Shown: positions 28,956 through 38,700 of the stretch, piece by piece
Numbering within the stretch: the first letter of the stretch is position 1
Layout of the letters: each line of letters starts with the position of its first letter
DNA from: an uncultured Pseudomonadota bacterium
GTDB taxonomy: Bacteria > Myxococcota_A > UBA796 > GCA-2862545
DNA length: 64,000 nucleotides
Direction: 5' to 3'
Assembly (NCBI GenBank): GCA_903861005.1
Contig: CAIOSP010000085.1
Coordinates: 23,707 to 87,706, forward strand
Program-made: the position numbers and the translations under genes
The notes under the pieces: generated by a model
Database searches by the model: none
Told to the model about the DNA's origin: nothing
What the model saw: the letters and a program-made list of their open reading frames with translations, nothing else

Positions 28956-30281
28956 TCACCGAACCCGGGGCAGGGTGACGGTGTCGAGCACGTTGTCGGA
29001 CAGGTCGCGCGCGGTGATCGTGACCGACGTCGGGCCGAACTCAGCGATCAGGTAGTGCTCGGCGATCGCCACGCTCGCGGTGAACGGCTCCGGGTGGGTC
29101 TCCGCATACAGGGGCGCGCCGGCGCCGCCGGTCACGTAGTAGACCGTGCCCTTGCCCGGCTCGACAACCTGATCGCCGCGCAGGGGCTTGCTGCGCTCGT
29201 ACAGGTGGTTGTGTCCGGCGAACACCAAGTCGACGCCCAGCTCGTCGAACACGGGCGCGAACGCCTCGCGCACCGGCATGGTGGACCCGTGCGCGTCGCA
29301 GGCGCTGTAGGCGGCGCGATGGTGCACCGCGATCCGCCACGCGGCCTTGGACGCGGAGAAGATCTGCCGCATGTAGGCGGGCTCGGCGACGGTGAGGTCG
29401 TCGGCGCGGGTGACGGTGTCGTTGAGCGACACGAGGGTCGCGTTGCCGTAGTCGATCGCGAACCACTGCTCGTTGTTCGGGAGGCTGAACTGCGCGAAGT
29501 AGTTCGCGGACAGCATCTCGTGGTTGCCGTGCGCGGGCACCATCACCTTGCGCGCGAACGTGTCGCCGGTGGCGGCCCACCACGCGAGCCACTCGGCGGC
29601 GTTGCCCCCGCGATCGACCATGTCGCCGCCGAACACGTAGAGGTCGGGATCGTGCGCCGCCATCGCGGTCACGACGTGGCTCCAGTTCTCGTAGCTGCCG
29701 CGGCTGTCGCCGGAGATGGCGACGGTGAACGTGTCGAAGGTCCCGGGGCTACCTGGCGTGGTGAACGAGTAGGTGGGCGACCAGTGGCCATCGCCGCCAA
29801 CGCGGTAGGCGTAGGTGGTGCCCGGCTTGAGCACGCCGCACAGGCGCAGTTCATGCACGCGGTAGGGGGCGTCGGCGCCGACGGTGAAGCTGGTCGCGGC
29901 GGTGTGCTGATCGAGCGCGTCGCCCTCGCCCCACTCGACGCGGCTGGCGAGCGTGCCGGGGTCGGTGATCCACTCGATGGAGATCGACGTGGACGTGTCC
30001 TGGGCTGGCCAGCCGAGGTGAACCAGGCTGGGGTCGGGCCCGACCTTGTTGGGGCCGACGTCGCGCGCCGCGCCGAACACCGCCTGATCGGGCGCGAACT
30101 GGGCCCCGGGCGCGCCGACGCCCTGCACGCAGGCTTCGACGGGCGTGAGCGGCGGGGACGGCGCGGCGGGCGGCAACTCGGCAGAGGTGTTGACGGCCTC
30201 GGCGAGCGGCGTGGGCTCGGAGGATCCCCACTGACAAGCGGCGGCGCACACGAAGATCCACAGCCGGCGAAGCGAGCTCAA
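28956..30281 (-). CDS. Purple acid phosphatase-like metallophosphoesterase lipoprotein (copy 2)
   Basis: A 441-residue paralogue of copy 1 with a lipobox in CAAAC, the same Fn3-like N-terminal domain and the motifs GDSRG, GGDMVD, PAHGNHE, VHHR and AGHNHLYER. It ends RDLSDNVLDTVTLPRVR. The gap to the serpin stop codon upstream is only 52 bp, so it may be transcribed with the serpin. Gene copy 1 follows it downstream on the same strand after 91 bp, which includes the Pho-box-like repeat, so copy 1 probably has its own promoter. Confidence 0.9.
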   Translation of the reverse strand: MSSLRRLWIFVCAAACQWGSSEPTPLAEAVNTSAELPPAAPSPPLTPVEACVQGVGAPGAQFAPDQAVFGAARDVGPNKVGPDPSLVHLGWPAQDTSTSISIEWITDPGTLASRVEWGEGDALDQHTAATSFTVGADAPYRVHELRLCGVLKPGTTYAYRVGGDGHWSPTYSFTTPGSPGTFDTFTVAISGDSRGSYENWSHVVTAMAAHDPDLYVFGGDMVDRGGNAAEWLAWWAATGDTFARKVMVPAHGNHEMLSANYFAQFSLPNNEQWFAIDYGNATLVSLNDTVTRADDLTVAEPAYMRQIFSASKAAWRIAVHHRAAYSACDAHGSTMPVREAFAPVFDELGVDLVFAGHNHLYERSKPLRGDQVVEPGKGTVYYVTGGAGAPLYAETHPEPFTASVAIAEHYLIAEFGPTSVTITARDLSDNVLDTVTLPRVR

Positions 30282-30333
30282 GCGTCCCTCCCAGGGGACG
30301 CTAGGCTAGCACGGCGCCGGCGTGGTTCGGGCC

Positions 30334-31611
30334 CTACCCTGCGGTCGGGTCCATCACGCGGGCGACGAACAGCACGCTGCCGGTGAGCTCGTCGCGGATC
30401 ACGAACAGGAACGGGTGGTTGGCGACCGTCTCCATGGCGCCGCCCTTGTCATTCACGATCACGGCGGTCGCGGCGGCGGCCTCGGTGCCGTGCTCGTCGA
30501 TCTGGATCCAGGCCTCGTGGATCACGTCGGCCACGTAGAAGCCGTCGGCGGCGCCGCTGTCGGCCATGGGGGAGAGGTCCGCGAGCTGGTCGTCGAACAG
30601 GTCGGTCATGCCGAGCGTGTTGAGCGCGGGCACCAGGGAGCTGTGCCAGCGCAAGGTCAGCTTGGGCAGGCCGAGCAGGCCCTCGCGCTCGCCGTCCTCC
30701 GAGTACGCCCCGGCGATCGGCGCGACCCATGCGTCGAAGGTTGCGGCGTCGAGCTGGGCCTCCACGGTGGGCAGTCCATCGTCCAGGAACGGGATCACCA
30801 GGTAGGCGGCGACCTCGTCGTCCTCGTAGGGCAGGCGCACGATCGAGGCGTCATCCGCGGTGGTGATCCGGATGCGCGCGTCCTCGATGTCCTCGAGGTT
30901 CAGCCACATCATGTCCGTGTCGACGATGGAGCCATCCAGGCGTGTGAAGCCTCTCTTTCGGGTCGCAGCCGGGTCGAACTCGGTCCACCACTTGGCGACG
31001 AAGGTGATGGCGTTCGCGAGGACGAGGCGGGTGTCCGTGGTGATCGTGCCCTGCGGGAGCAGCTCGGGGATCTTCGCGTCAGTGTGGTCGGACACCCAGG
31101 TGTTCACGGTGCCGCGCGCGGCCTCGGGGTCGGAGTTGAAGTCGACCAACTCCATCGGCGCCTTCCAGTCGTCGGTGCAGGTGGCCAGGAAGGGCGCGGC
31201 CCAGGGCGTGCCGTCCTGCCCGAACAGCTGGTTGGCCACGGCGAGCGTGTAGCCGCGCTTCTTGGCGCCGTTCAGGTCGTCGGTGAGCGCGCCGAACGCC
31301 GGGTGCCAGGCGGCTGGGTCGAGGCCCACGTGCAGCGCGTCGGTCATCTGGGTGAGGGTGTCTCCGGCTGCCCCGGCCGACGTCATGCCGAGCGCGGCGG
31401 CGACCGAGAGCGGCGAGAAGAACAGGTTGGTGTCGCCGGTGGCGAGCTGGCCGTACATGTCCCAGGTGAAAGTGTTGTTCCCGTCGACCACGGAGCCCAC
31501 GTCGCCGTCGGCGCTGGTGACGACGCGCGCGACGCGGTCGGGGTCCCAGGCGTGCGGGTCGGCCTTGCAGGCGGTGGCGAGGAGCACGGTGAGCAGGGTC
31601 AGGCGGCGCAT
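30334..31611 (-). CDS. Serpin-family protease inhibitor lipoprotein
   Basis: A 425-residue protein with a lipobox in LLATAC. The serpin fold is visible from NNTFTWDMYGQL through FFSPLSVAAALGMTSAGA, NQLFGQ, the breach region WTEFDP and HPFLFVIRDELTGSVLFVARVMDP at the end. The hinge is GTEAAAATA (P15-P9), which has the small residues required by inhibitory serpins. Counting against alpha-1-antitrypsin places P1 at Lys389, suggesting inhibition of trypsin-like proteases. Family members usually have about 370-400 residues, so the length fits. Surface attachment suggests protection against predator, host or self proteases. It shares a divergent promoter region with the MYXO-CTERM protein at 31774. 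Confidence 0.92.
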   Translation of the reverse strand: MRRLTLLTVLLATACKADPHAWDPDRVARVVTSADGDVGSVVDGNNTFTWDMYGQLATGDTNLFFSPLSVAAALGMTSAGAAGDTLTQMTDALHVGLDPAAWHPAFGALTDDLNGAKKRGYTLAVANQLFGQDGTPWAAPFLATCTDDWKAPMELVDFNSDPEAARGTVNTWVSDHTDAKIPELLPQGTITTDTRLVLANAITFVAKWWTEFDPAATRKRGFTRLDGSIVDTDMMWLNLEDIEDARIRITTADDASIVRLPYEDDEVAAYLVIPFLDDGLPTVEAQLDAATFDAWVAPIAGAYSEDGEREGLLGLPKLTLRWHSSLVPALNTLGMTDLFDDQLADLSPMADSGAADGFYVADVIHEAWIQIDEHGTEAAAATAVIVNDKGGAMETVANHPFLFVIRDELTGSVLFVARVMDPTAG

Positions 31612-31773
31612 GGGGACCTCGTTCGATGTCGTTGTACCTCCAACGGGCGTGCCAGCGCGCGCCAATCCTGAGGAGCCCGCGCCCCGCGGACTTGGCGACG
31701 CGGTTGGCGTGATTCCGCTTGCGACCGTGGTTCCCACGCGGCTACTTGGGAGGAGGGCAGGGCGGAGTCGACA

Positions 31774-33045
31774 ATGCTTGGCAAGGGGATGCGCGCGGCG
31801 GCGCTGGCGGGCCTGGGTGTCGCGCTGGCAGGCTGCCCCGTGGACATGGGCTGGGACGTGGACCAGGGGAACGCGGCGGAGGCTGACCTGGAGGTCACGG
31901 CGCTGCCGTTCTTTGTGCTGGATGTGGACCACGGCGACGACGCGGACGCGAGCGGCGTGTTCGCGCTGCACTCCGAGAGCCGCTTCTACGTCGAGAACCC
32001 CCACGACCGCTGGCGCGCGCGAAACGGCGACGTGTCAGTGGTCCCGGAGTCCGCGGCCACGATCCGCGACGTGTCGCCCGCCCAGAACGTCCTCTCGTTC
32101 ACCGCGCGCTTTGAGGAGGATGGCCCGCTGGAGCTGCAGGTGCGCCGCGCGATCGGGTCGCTGCTCGACAAGCGGACCATCGAGGTCGCGAAGGCGACGG
32201 AGAAGACCCGGCTGCGCCGCTACGCGCAGGCGATCTTCGCGCCCGACGCGCCCGACCTGGGCGACACGGTGCACGTCGCCGAGGGCGGCGCGGTCGGCGT
32301 GCTCGTCGACTGGCGGGACGCGCAGGAGCGGCCGCTGCTGGGCCGTGACCTGCTCAGGCTGAACGTCGCCGTGCAGGACCAGGACGTCGTCTCCGTCACC
32401 GACCGCGCCAAGGACGGCGGCACCGAGGGCACCTGGGGCGATTGGTTCGACCTGGAGGCGGGCGCGGTCACCGATCGGGTCGGCGTGGTCGAGCTCTCTG
32501 CGGGGCCGGACCTTGTCCGTTCGGTGGGCGTCCAGGTCCACGCGATCGGCGCGCTGGACGCGGTGAGCGTGTCGGAGATCGACGGCGTCCACGCGACCGG
32601 TCGGGATCTGGGCCCCGCGCGCTGGCTGTTCGCCGAGGCGAGCGAGCAGGCGCAGCCCGTGCTTGCGGCGCCGCTCCAGTGGTACATGGACGACCGGTGG
32701 GTGGGGCAGGGCACGTTCGCGTCACTGCTTCCGAACGTCGGTGATCGGCACACGGTCATCGTGTGCGCGCAGATCACCGCGCCCCCCAACGGCGACCCGA
32801 TCCTCGACACGGACACGGACGCGGCGGACACGGACATCGCGTCGATCGTGACGCACCCGGCGATAGGCGCCGACGGATCGCCGTGCGTCGTCACCCAGGT
32901 CAGCGGCCGAATCCTCGCGGTGAGCGACGATCGCGTCAACTTCCCGCCGATGATCCGCTGCGGCTGCGACAACGCCAGCTCAGGCGTCTCGGCGCTCGCG
33001 CTGCTCGCTGTCGCGCTGCTGCGCCGGCGTCGGGCTTCCGGCTGA
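31774..33045 (+). CDS. Lipoprotein with MYXO-CTERM-like C-terminal tail
   Basis: A 423-residue protein. The N-terminus is a lipoprotein signal (lipobox ALAGC), with the ATG at 31774 preceded by GGAG. The C-terminus is CGCDNASSGVSALALLAVAL followed by LRRRRASG, which is the arrangement of the MYXO-CTERM sorting signal (Cys-Gly-Cys, hydrophobic segment, Arg-rich end). The middle is unrecognised, beta-rich, with a repetitive Asp-Thr-Asp stretch (DTDTDAADTD) near residue 350. Carrying both a lipidation signal and a tail signal is unusual. The second such gene is at 49254. Confidence 0.7.
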   Translation: MLGKGMRAAALAGLGVALAGCPVDMGWDVDQGNAAEADLEVTALPFFVLDVDHGDDADASGVFALHSESRFYVENPHDRWRARNGDVSVVPESAATIRDVSPAQNVLSFTARFEEDGPLELQVRRAIGSLLDKRTIEVAKATEKTRLRRYAQAIFAPDAPDLGDTVHVAEGGAVGVLVDWRDAQERPLLGRDLLRLNVAVQDQDVVSVTDRAKDGGTEGTWGDWFDLEAGAVTDRVGVVELSAGPDLVRSVGVQVHAIGALDAVSVSEIDGVHATGRDLGPARWLFAEASEQAQPVLAAPLQWYMDDRWVGQGTFASLLPNVGDRHTVIVCAQITAPPNGDPILDTDTDAADTDIASIVTHPAIGADGSPCVVTQVSGRILAVSDDRVNFPPMIRCGCDNASSGVSALALLAVALLRRRRASG

Positions 33046-33094
33046 GGACTGACCGCGGAACGCGGCGCCTCCTCAACCGGCCGACTGTCGACGC

Positions 33095-34426
33095 CTAGGG
33101 CTTGCGGGGGACCGTGACCGTGTCGAGCACGTTGTCCGACAGGTCGCGCGTGGTGAACGTCACGCTGTCGGGGGTGAACTCGGCGATGATGTAGTGCTCG
33201 ATCGGGTTGGCGACCTTGTTGAACCAGTCGGCCTCGGACTCCGGGTACAGCTCGGCGCCCGCGCCGCCCGACACGAAGTAGACGGTGCCGTCGCCGTTCG
33301 GGACCTCAGCGCCGGCCTTGATCGACGTGCTGCGCTCGTAGATGTGGTTGTGGCCGCTGAACACGAAGTCGACGTTGTTGTTGTTGAACACGGGCTCCCA
33401 CCACTCGCGCAGGTCGAGCGCTGAGCCATGACGGGTGCAGGTGCTGTACGTGGGGCGATGGTGCATGGCCATCTTCCACGCGGCGTCGCTCGCGCCGAAC
33501 TTGTCGTTCATGAACGAGACCTGATCGAACTCCTCCTGGGTGGGGAGCGCGGTGGTGTCGTTGAGCGACACGATGGTGGCGTTCGCGTAGTTCACGCTGA
33601 ACCACTGCTCGTTGTTCGGGAGGCTGAACATCGCGAAGTAGTTGGTGGCGAGCAGCTCGTGGTTGCCGTGCGCGGGCACCAGCGGCGTGGTCGCGAAGAT
33701 GTCGTGGCTGGCGTTCCACCACGCGTACCACTCTTCCTGGTTGCCGCCGATGTCGACCATGTCGCCGCTGAACATGTAGAAGTCGGGCGAGTAGGACGAC
33801 ATCTTGTCGAGCACGGCGCCCCACGCCTCGTAGGAGCCGCGGCTGTCGCCGGCGATCGCGACGGTGAACGTGTCGAAGGAGCCAGGCGCCATGGGCGTGG
33901 TGAACGCGTAGGTCTTGGACCAGTGGCCCTCGCCGCCGACGCGGTAGCTGTACTGCGTGCCGGGCTTCAGGCGACCGCACAGCTTGAGCTCATGCACGCG
34001 GTAGCGGGCGCCGGTGGTGCCGCCGTACGAGAAGCTGACGCCGTCGGTGGAGTTGGAGAGGTCGGTGCCCTCGCCCCACTGCACGACGCTGGACAGCGTG
34101 CCCTTGTCGGTGGTCCAGACAAACGAGATGGACGTGGAGGTGTCGGCGCCGGGCCAGCCGATGTGAACCTGCGTGGGCTCGGGGCTGACGGTGGGCGCCC
34201 CGGCTTCGTCGCCGATCGCCTCGACGGCGCCGAACGTGGCCTGCGACGCATCGACGGTGCCCTGCGCGATCGCCCCGAAGGGCCCGGGGATCGAGTAGGT
34301 CTCGGTGCACTGGTCGACGGCGACGGGGCCGGCGGCGTCGGTGTCGTCCAGGGTCTCGGAGAAGGTGTCGCAGCCCGCGACGAGCGCGGCCAGGACGACG
34401 AAGGACGAGAGGCGGAAGGGCTGCAT
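33095..34426 (-). CDS. Purple acid phosphatase-like metallophosphoesterase lipoprotein (copy 3)
   Basis: A 443-residue paralogue of copies 1 and 2, with a lipobox in ALVAGC. An Fn3-like domain (QVHIGWPG, VQWGEG, YRVHELKLCG) precedes a phosphoesterase domain with GDSRG, SGDMVDIGG, PAHGNHE, MHHR and SGHNHIYER. It ends RDLSDNVLDTVTVPRKP. It begins 14 bp after the porin stop codon on the same strand, so the porin and this phosphatase are almost certainly co-transcribed. A phosphatase placed behind a phosphate-type porin gives a coherent scavenging pair. Confidence 0.9.
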   Translation of the reverse strand: MQPFRLSSFVVLAALVAGCDTFSETLDDTDAAGPVAVDQCTETYSIPGPFGAIAQGTVDASQATFGAVEAIGDEAGAPTVSPEPTQVHIGWPGADTSTSISFVWTTDKGTLSSVVQWGEGTDLSNSTDGVSFSYGGTTGARYRVHELKLCGRLKPGTQYSYRVGGEGHWSKTYAFTTPMAPGSFDTFTVAIAGDSRGSYEAWGAVLDKMSSYSPDFYMFSGDMVDIGGNQEEWYAWWNASHDIFATTPLVPAHGNHELLATNYFAMFSLPNNEQWFSVNYANATIVSLNDTTALPTQEEFDQVSFMNDKFGASDAAWKMAMHHRPTYSTCTRHGSALDLREWWEPVFNNNNVDFVFSGHNHIYERSTSIKAGAEVPNGDGTVYFVSGGAGAELYPESEADWFNKVANPIEHYIIAEFTPDSVTFTTRDLSDNVLDTVTVPRKP

Positions 34427-34440
34427 GGGGACCCCGGAGA

Positions 34441-35607
34441 TCAGAAGTTGAGGTTCATGGAGAGGTTGAATTCGTCGTTGTGGAGCGGGAGGTCTTCCAG
34501 CTCTTGCTTGACGGTGTAGGAGGCGACGAAGCGCAGGTCCTGCACGAGGCGGAACATCGGCCTTCCGGCGTAGAAGCCCAAGCCTCCGGTGATGCGCCGC
34601 GTGGCCTGCGCGGGGTCGAGCGGACCGGCGGGGGCGATGTCGGCGGTGGGGATGTAGGCGTCGCCCTGCTCCACGCGACCGAGGAGCGCCAGGTGATCCT
34701 GCGCCCACGGGACGCCAAACCAGAACGCGGAGAACTGCGCGTACCAGCCCATCTGCTTGTAGTCGGAGACCGACAGCTCCTCGAAGTCCGAGGTGCGGTA
34801 CCAGAACTCGCCCTGCGCGGTGATGAAGCGCCAGTGTACGAAGCCGTCGACGTCGTGCGCGAGGATGGCCTCCTGCTGTCCGAGTGGGCCGATCGTGTTG
34901 TGCGTCAGGCTGTAGCCGACGGTGAACGTGGGCCGGAACGTCGTGTTGTCCTTGAACGACCAGTCGTGCAGCACCTCGGCCGCCATGCCCGGGCTGCCGA
35001 GCGGGCTGAACGCCACGCGGGCCACGACCATCAGCTTGCGGTTGACGTTGGAGACGCGGTTGCGGCCTTCGCCGTTGAACACGCCGACGTTCCACTCGAT
35101 CAGGCGCTGGCCCCACCAGCCAAAGAACATCGCGCCGATCTCACGCTCGGGACCAAACCCGGCGATCAGCGGCTTGTCGGGGAACATCGAGCCCATGTCG
35201 CTGGTCAGGTTGGCGCGGGACGACGGCGCCTTGAACTGGCCCAGGCGCACCTGGAAGGGTGTACCGAGCGCGAAGTCGACGTAGGCGTCCTGCAGGCGCG
35301 GATCCGGCATCAGCTCGATGCTGGTCTTCTGGCGCAGCGTGAACGGGAAGTTCTTGGGCCCAGGCGCGGTGAACGAGCCCTCGAGCTCCAAGCGCATGCG
35401 CTGCACGCTGAACCCGACCTCGCCGGTGCTGCCGGCCTCGGTGTCGTCGGGCGAGAAGCGGAAGCGCGGCTGGATGTACCCGCCGAACGAGACCTTGGCG
35501 TGGGTGAAGGTGCGACCCTCCAGGTCCTTGTCGACCACGTCCCAGGCGGACGCCGAGGCGGACACGAGGAGCGCGGAGGCGATGACGAAGATCCACGACG
35601 AGCGCAT
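34441..35607 (-). CDS. Phosphate-selective porin O/P-like outer-membrane protein
   Basis: A 388-residue protein with a Sec signal peptide (SALLVSASASA). The mature protein starts with SFGGYIQPRFRF and carries the family pattern FSVQRMRLELEGSF, QDAYVDFALGTPFQVRLGQFK, then alternating amphipathic strands ending in NLSMNLNF, with the terminal Phe typical of outer-membrane barrels. OprO/OprP-type trimeric porins pass phosphate or polyphosphate, but family members with sugar specificity exist and the selectivity residues were not checked. The start at 35607 leaves a cleavable signal. It is co-transcribed with the phosphatase behind it. Confidence 0.83.
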   Translation of the reverse strand: MRSSWIFVIASALLVSASASAWDVVDKDLEGRTFTHAKVSFGGYIQPRFRFSPDDTEAGSTGEVGFSVQRMRLELEGSFTAPGPKNFPFTLRQKTSIELMPDPRLQDAYVDFALGTPFQVRLGQFKAPSSRANLTSDMGSMFPDKPLIAGFGPEREIGAMFFGWWGQRLIEWNVGVFNGEGRNRVSNVNRKLMVVARVAFSPLGSPGMAAEVLHDWSFKDNTTFRPTFTVGYSLTHNTIGPLGQQEAILAHDVDGFVHWRFITAQGEFWYRTSDFEELSVSDYKQMGWYAQFSAFWFGVPWAQDHLALLGRVEQGDAYIPTADIAPAGPLDPAQATRRITGGLGFYAGRPMFRLVQDLRFVASYTVKQELEDLPLHNDEFNLSMNLNF

Positions 35608-35670
35608 GTTCACCCTGAGGCCACAAGTCAGGGCGCCTATGTAGACGTTCACGCGCGCGCCGAGTCTGGC

Positions 35671-35708
35671 GGCACGGAGTCGTCACCTGGAAGTCACGGG
35701 GCAGTCGC
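35671..35708. promoter_or_regulatory. Candidate Pho-box-like direct repeat before the porin operon
   Basis: GTCAC at 35682 and 35693 with an 11-bp period, extended by one-mismatch units GGCAC at 35671 and GTCGC at 35704. The block spans about 64-101 bp upstream of the porin ATG, on the strand opposite to the gene. A run of four units at helical-turn spacing resembles tandem PhoB sites. Confidence 0.45.
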
Positions 35709-35747
35709 GCGTGTGTTCACTCATGGACACGCGCGCGACGGTGGCCG

Positions 35748-38700
35748 TTACATCCCGTACAGGCCCCAGCACACGTTGCGGCCGGTCGTCAGCGTCGCGC
35801 AGCTGTGGAAGTTGCCGACGGACAGGTCGATGAACGTGCCGGTGGGCGGCGTGGCGCGATTGTAGAGGTTGCTACCCCAGCAGGCGAGCGAGCCGACCGC
35901 ACGGCGGGCGCAGGTGTGGTCGAGGCCGGCCTCGATCTGCACGAAGTCGACGCCGCCAGGCGAGTTCGTCTGGTTGAACCCGTTCACGCCCCAGCACTGG
36001 AGCGTGCCGTCGGTGTGCACGCCGCAGGTGTGCTGCGTGCCCGCGGCGATGTCCTTCCAGGTGCCGATGGGCACGATCGTCTCACCCGCGAGGTTGGCGC
36101 CCCAGCAGGTCAAGGCGCCCAGGCCGTCGATCGCGCAGGCGTGATGATCACCCGCGGTGACCTTCACCCAAACGCCGGAGGAGGGCGGCGTGGCCTGACC
36201 GCTCGAGTCGTCGCCCCAGCACTGGAGCGCGTCGGTGGCGTCGATGGCGCAGTTGAAGTTGCGGCCGGCCTCGATCGACTTGAAGCCCGCATCGAGCGGC
36301 GCGTCGATCTGCCCGTAGTTGTTGTCGCCCCAGCAGGTGATCACGCCGTCGCTGTCGAGCGCGCAGCCGTGCCGCTCGCCGGTGACGACGGACACGCCGT
36401 TGACGACGGTCGGAGGGGACGCCGCGCCGAGCGTGTTGTCGCCCCAGCAGACGACCCCGCCAGACGTGTCGACGCCGCAGGACCGGCCCCAGCCCGCCGC
36501 GATGTCGTCCAGCGCGAGGGTCGACGGGACGAGCTGCAGGGAGGCGCCGTCGCCCCAGCACTCGACGCCGCCGGTGGTGCGGGCCGCGCAGGTGTGCGAG
36601 ACGCCCGCGGCGACGACCGCGTAGGTCCCCGCGGGCGGCGTGAGGTCCACGCCGGGCGAGCCCCAGCACTGGATCTGGTCGGTCGTGTCGATCGCGCAGG
36701 CGTGCTGGTTGCCCGCGACGAGCGTCGTGAACGCGCCCGTGGGCGGGGAGGTGAGGAGCGGGTCGCCCCAGCAGGCGAGGGTGCCATCCGCGTGGCGGCC
36801 GCAGCTGAACGCGCCGCCCGCCGCGATCTCGACGAAGGTCTGTCCGGAGGGAGGCGTGGTCTGGCCGCGATCGCTTGCGCCCCAGCACTGCACGACGCCG
36901 GACGCGTTGAGGGCGCACCCGTGGTACGACCCGACCGCGATCGACGACCAGGTGCCGCCGGGGCTGGCCAGGTTGCCGAGGAAATTGGTTCCCCAGCACG
37001 CGACGGAGCCGTTCACCGACAGGCCGCAGGCGTGCACATCGCCCACGCCGACCTGCTTCCAGGTGCCGGAGGGCGCGGTGGGGACGTTGCCCCAGCAGCT
37101 GATGGCGCCCGCGGACGTCAGGCCGCACGCGCCGTCCGGGCCGACCGTGACCGAGGCGAACGGCGTGGACGGAGGCAGCGCCTGCTTGGCGGCGTTGTAG
37201 CCCCAGCAGCGGGTCTCTCCGGTGGACGTAAGGCCGCAGGTGAAGTCCGTGCCGGCGTCCATGGAGATCAGGTCCAGGTTGGCGGCGCGAGCGGTGTCGG
37301 TGGCTGAGCCGCCGGCCGCGGTGTCGTAGGCGGTGGCGGTGCAGACCCAGGTCTGCCCGTTCGCCAAGTCGGTCGCGGGGATCGTGTCGCCGGGCCACGT
37401 GGTCTGGGTGGGGCCGGTGTAGGCGCCGCCCGCCACATGCGGGACGCCATTGCGCGTCCAGGTCATGCGGTAGGTGATGGTGTCCAGGTCCGCGTCGGTC
37501 GAGTTGGTGACCAGCGCGCACACCAGCGGATCGACGCCCGGGCGCGCCCAGCGCGGCGTCACACGCACGGACGGCGCGGTGGGCGAGCTGTTGAGCACGG
37601 TGATCGCGGAGGTGGTGATCGCGTTGCTGTTCGCGGTGCCGTCCGACGCCGTCACGATCGCCTTCACGCGATCGCCCTTGGAGAAGTACGAGCCCGCAAG
37701 GTGGTTGACCGAGCCCGAGGTCACCGTGATGTCGTTGACCTTCCAGATGTAGGAGAAGGTGAGCGAGTCCCCGTCCACGTCGGACGCGAGGGCGTTCACC
37801 ATCAGCATGTCGGTGGTGTAGACGGTGCTCGGCGTGATCGACGCGCTGGTGAGGATCGGCGCGGTGTTGATGACGGTCACCACGGAGCTGAAGACGGGCG
37901 TGCCCTGCTCGATGCCGTCGAACGGCGTGGCGATCGCGTAGACCTGATCGCCGCGGGTGAACGCGCCGGGAGGCAGGGTGAAGTCGGTGCCGACCAGCGT
38001 GTCGTTCACCCACCACACCACCGTCGACGACAGGTGACCGGCGTCCGCCGCGTCCGGATCGGCCAAGCCGTTCACGACCGCGGTGAGCGAGTCGCCGTGC
38101 TGCGGCGTGGAGTCCGAGAGCGTCACAGACTGGGCGGTCGGCGACGCGTTGGAGACGACGCCTGGCGCGGAGTCGACGATCTCGCCAAACTCGGTGCCGT
38201 CGAAGGGCATGAGCGAGCAGCGGACGACGTCATCGCGGCTGAAGTAGGCACCGTCGAGCGTGCTGCGCGTGTTCTGCTTCACGTCGTTCACGTACCAGGC
38301 GATCGAGTACGCGGGCGGGCTGTCGCCGTCGGCGTCAAACCAGCCGGTGCCGACGCAGCTGATCGACGAGCGCTCGTTGAACGAAGCGGGCGAGAGCACG
38401 GCGGCCGCCACGGTGGGCAGCGCGTTCTGGATGGTGGTGGAGCCGGTGTACGGCGCGCCCGCGCCGCCGGCGTCGCTGCCGGTGATGATGACGCTGACGG
38501 TGTTGCCGCGGGCGAACTTGGTGGACTGCAGGTGGTCCGTCGTCGCGCCTAGGACGAGGACGTTGTTGACCTTCCACGCGTACGTGAAGGTCATGGCATC
38601 GGACTCGGGGTCACTGGCGATCGGCTGCGCGATCAGGTCTTCGCCGTCGACAGGGCGCGTCGGGAAGAACGTGACGCCGGTGACGGCGGGGCGACCGTTG

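Noticed and set aside
36000..37250. Regularly spaced similar segments that could suggest a CRISPR-like array
   Set aside because: They encode the RCC1-type CWG repeats; unit sequences vary and there are no conserved palindromic repeats with unique spacers.
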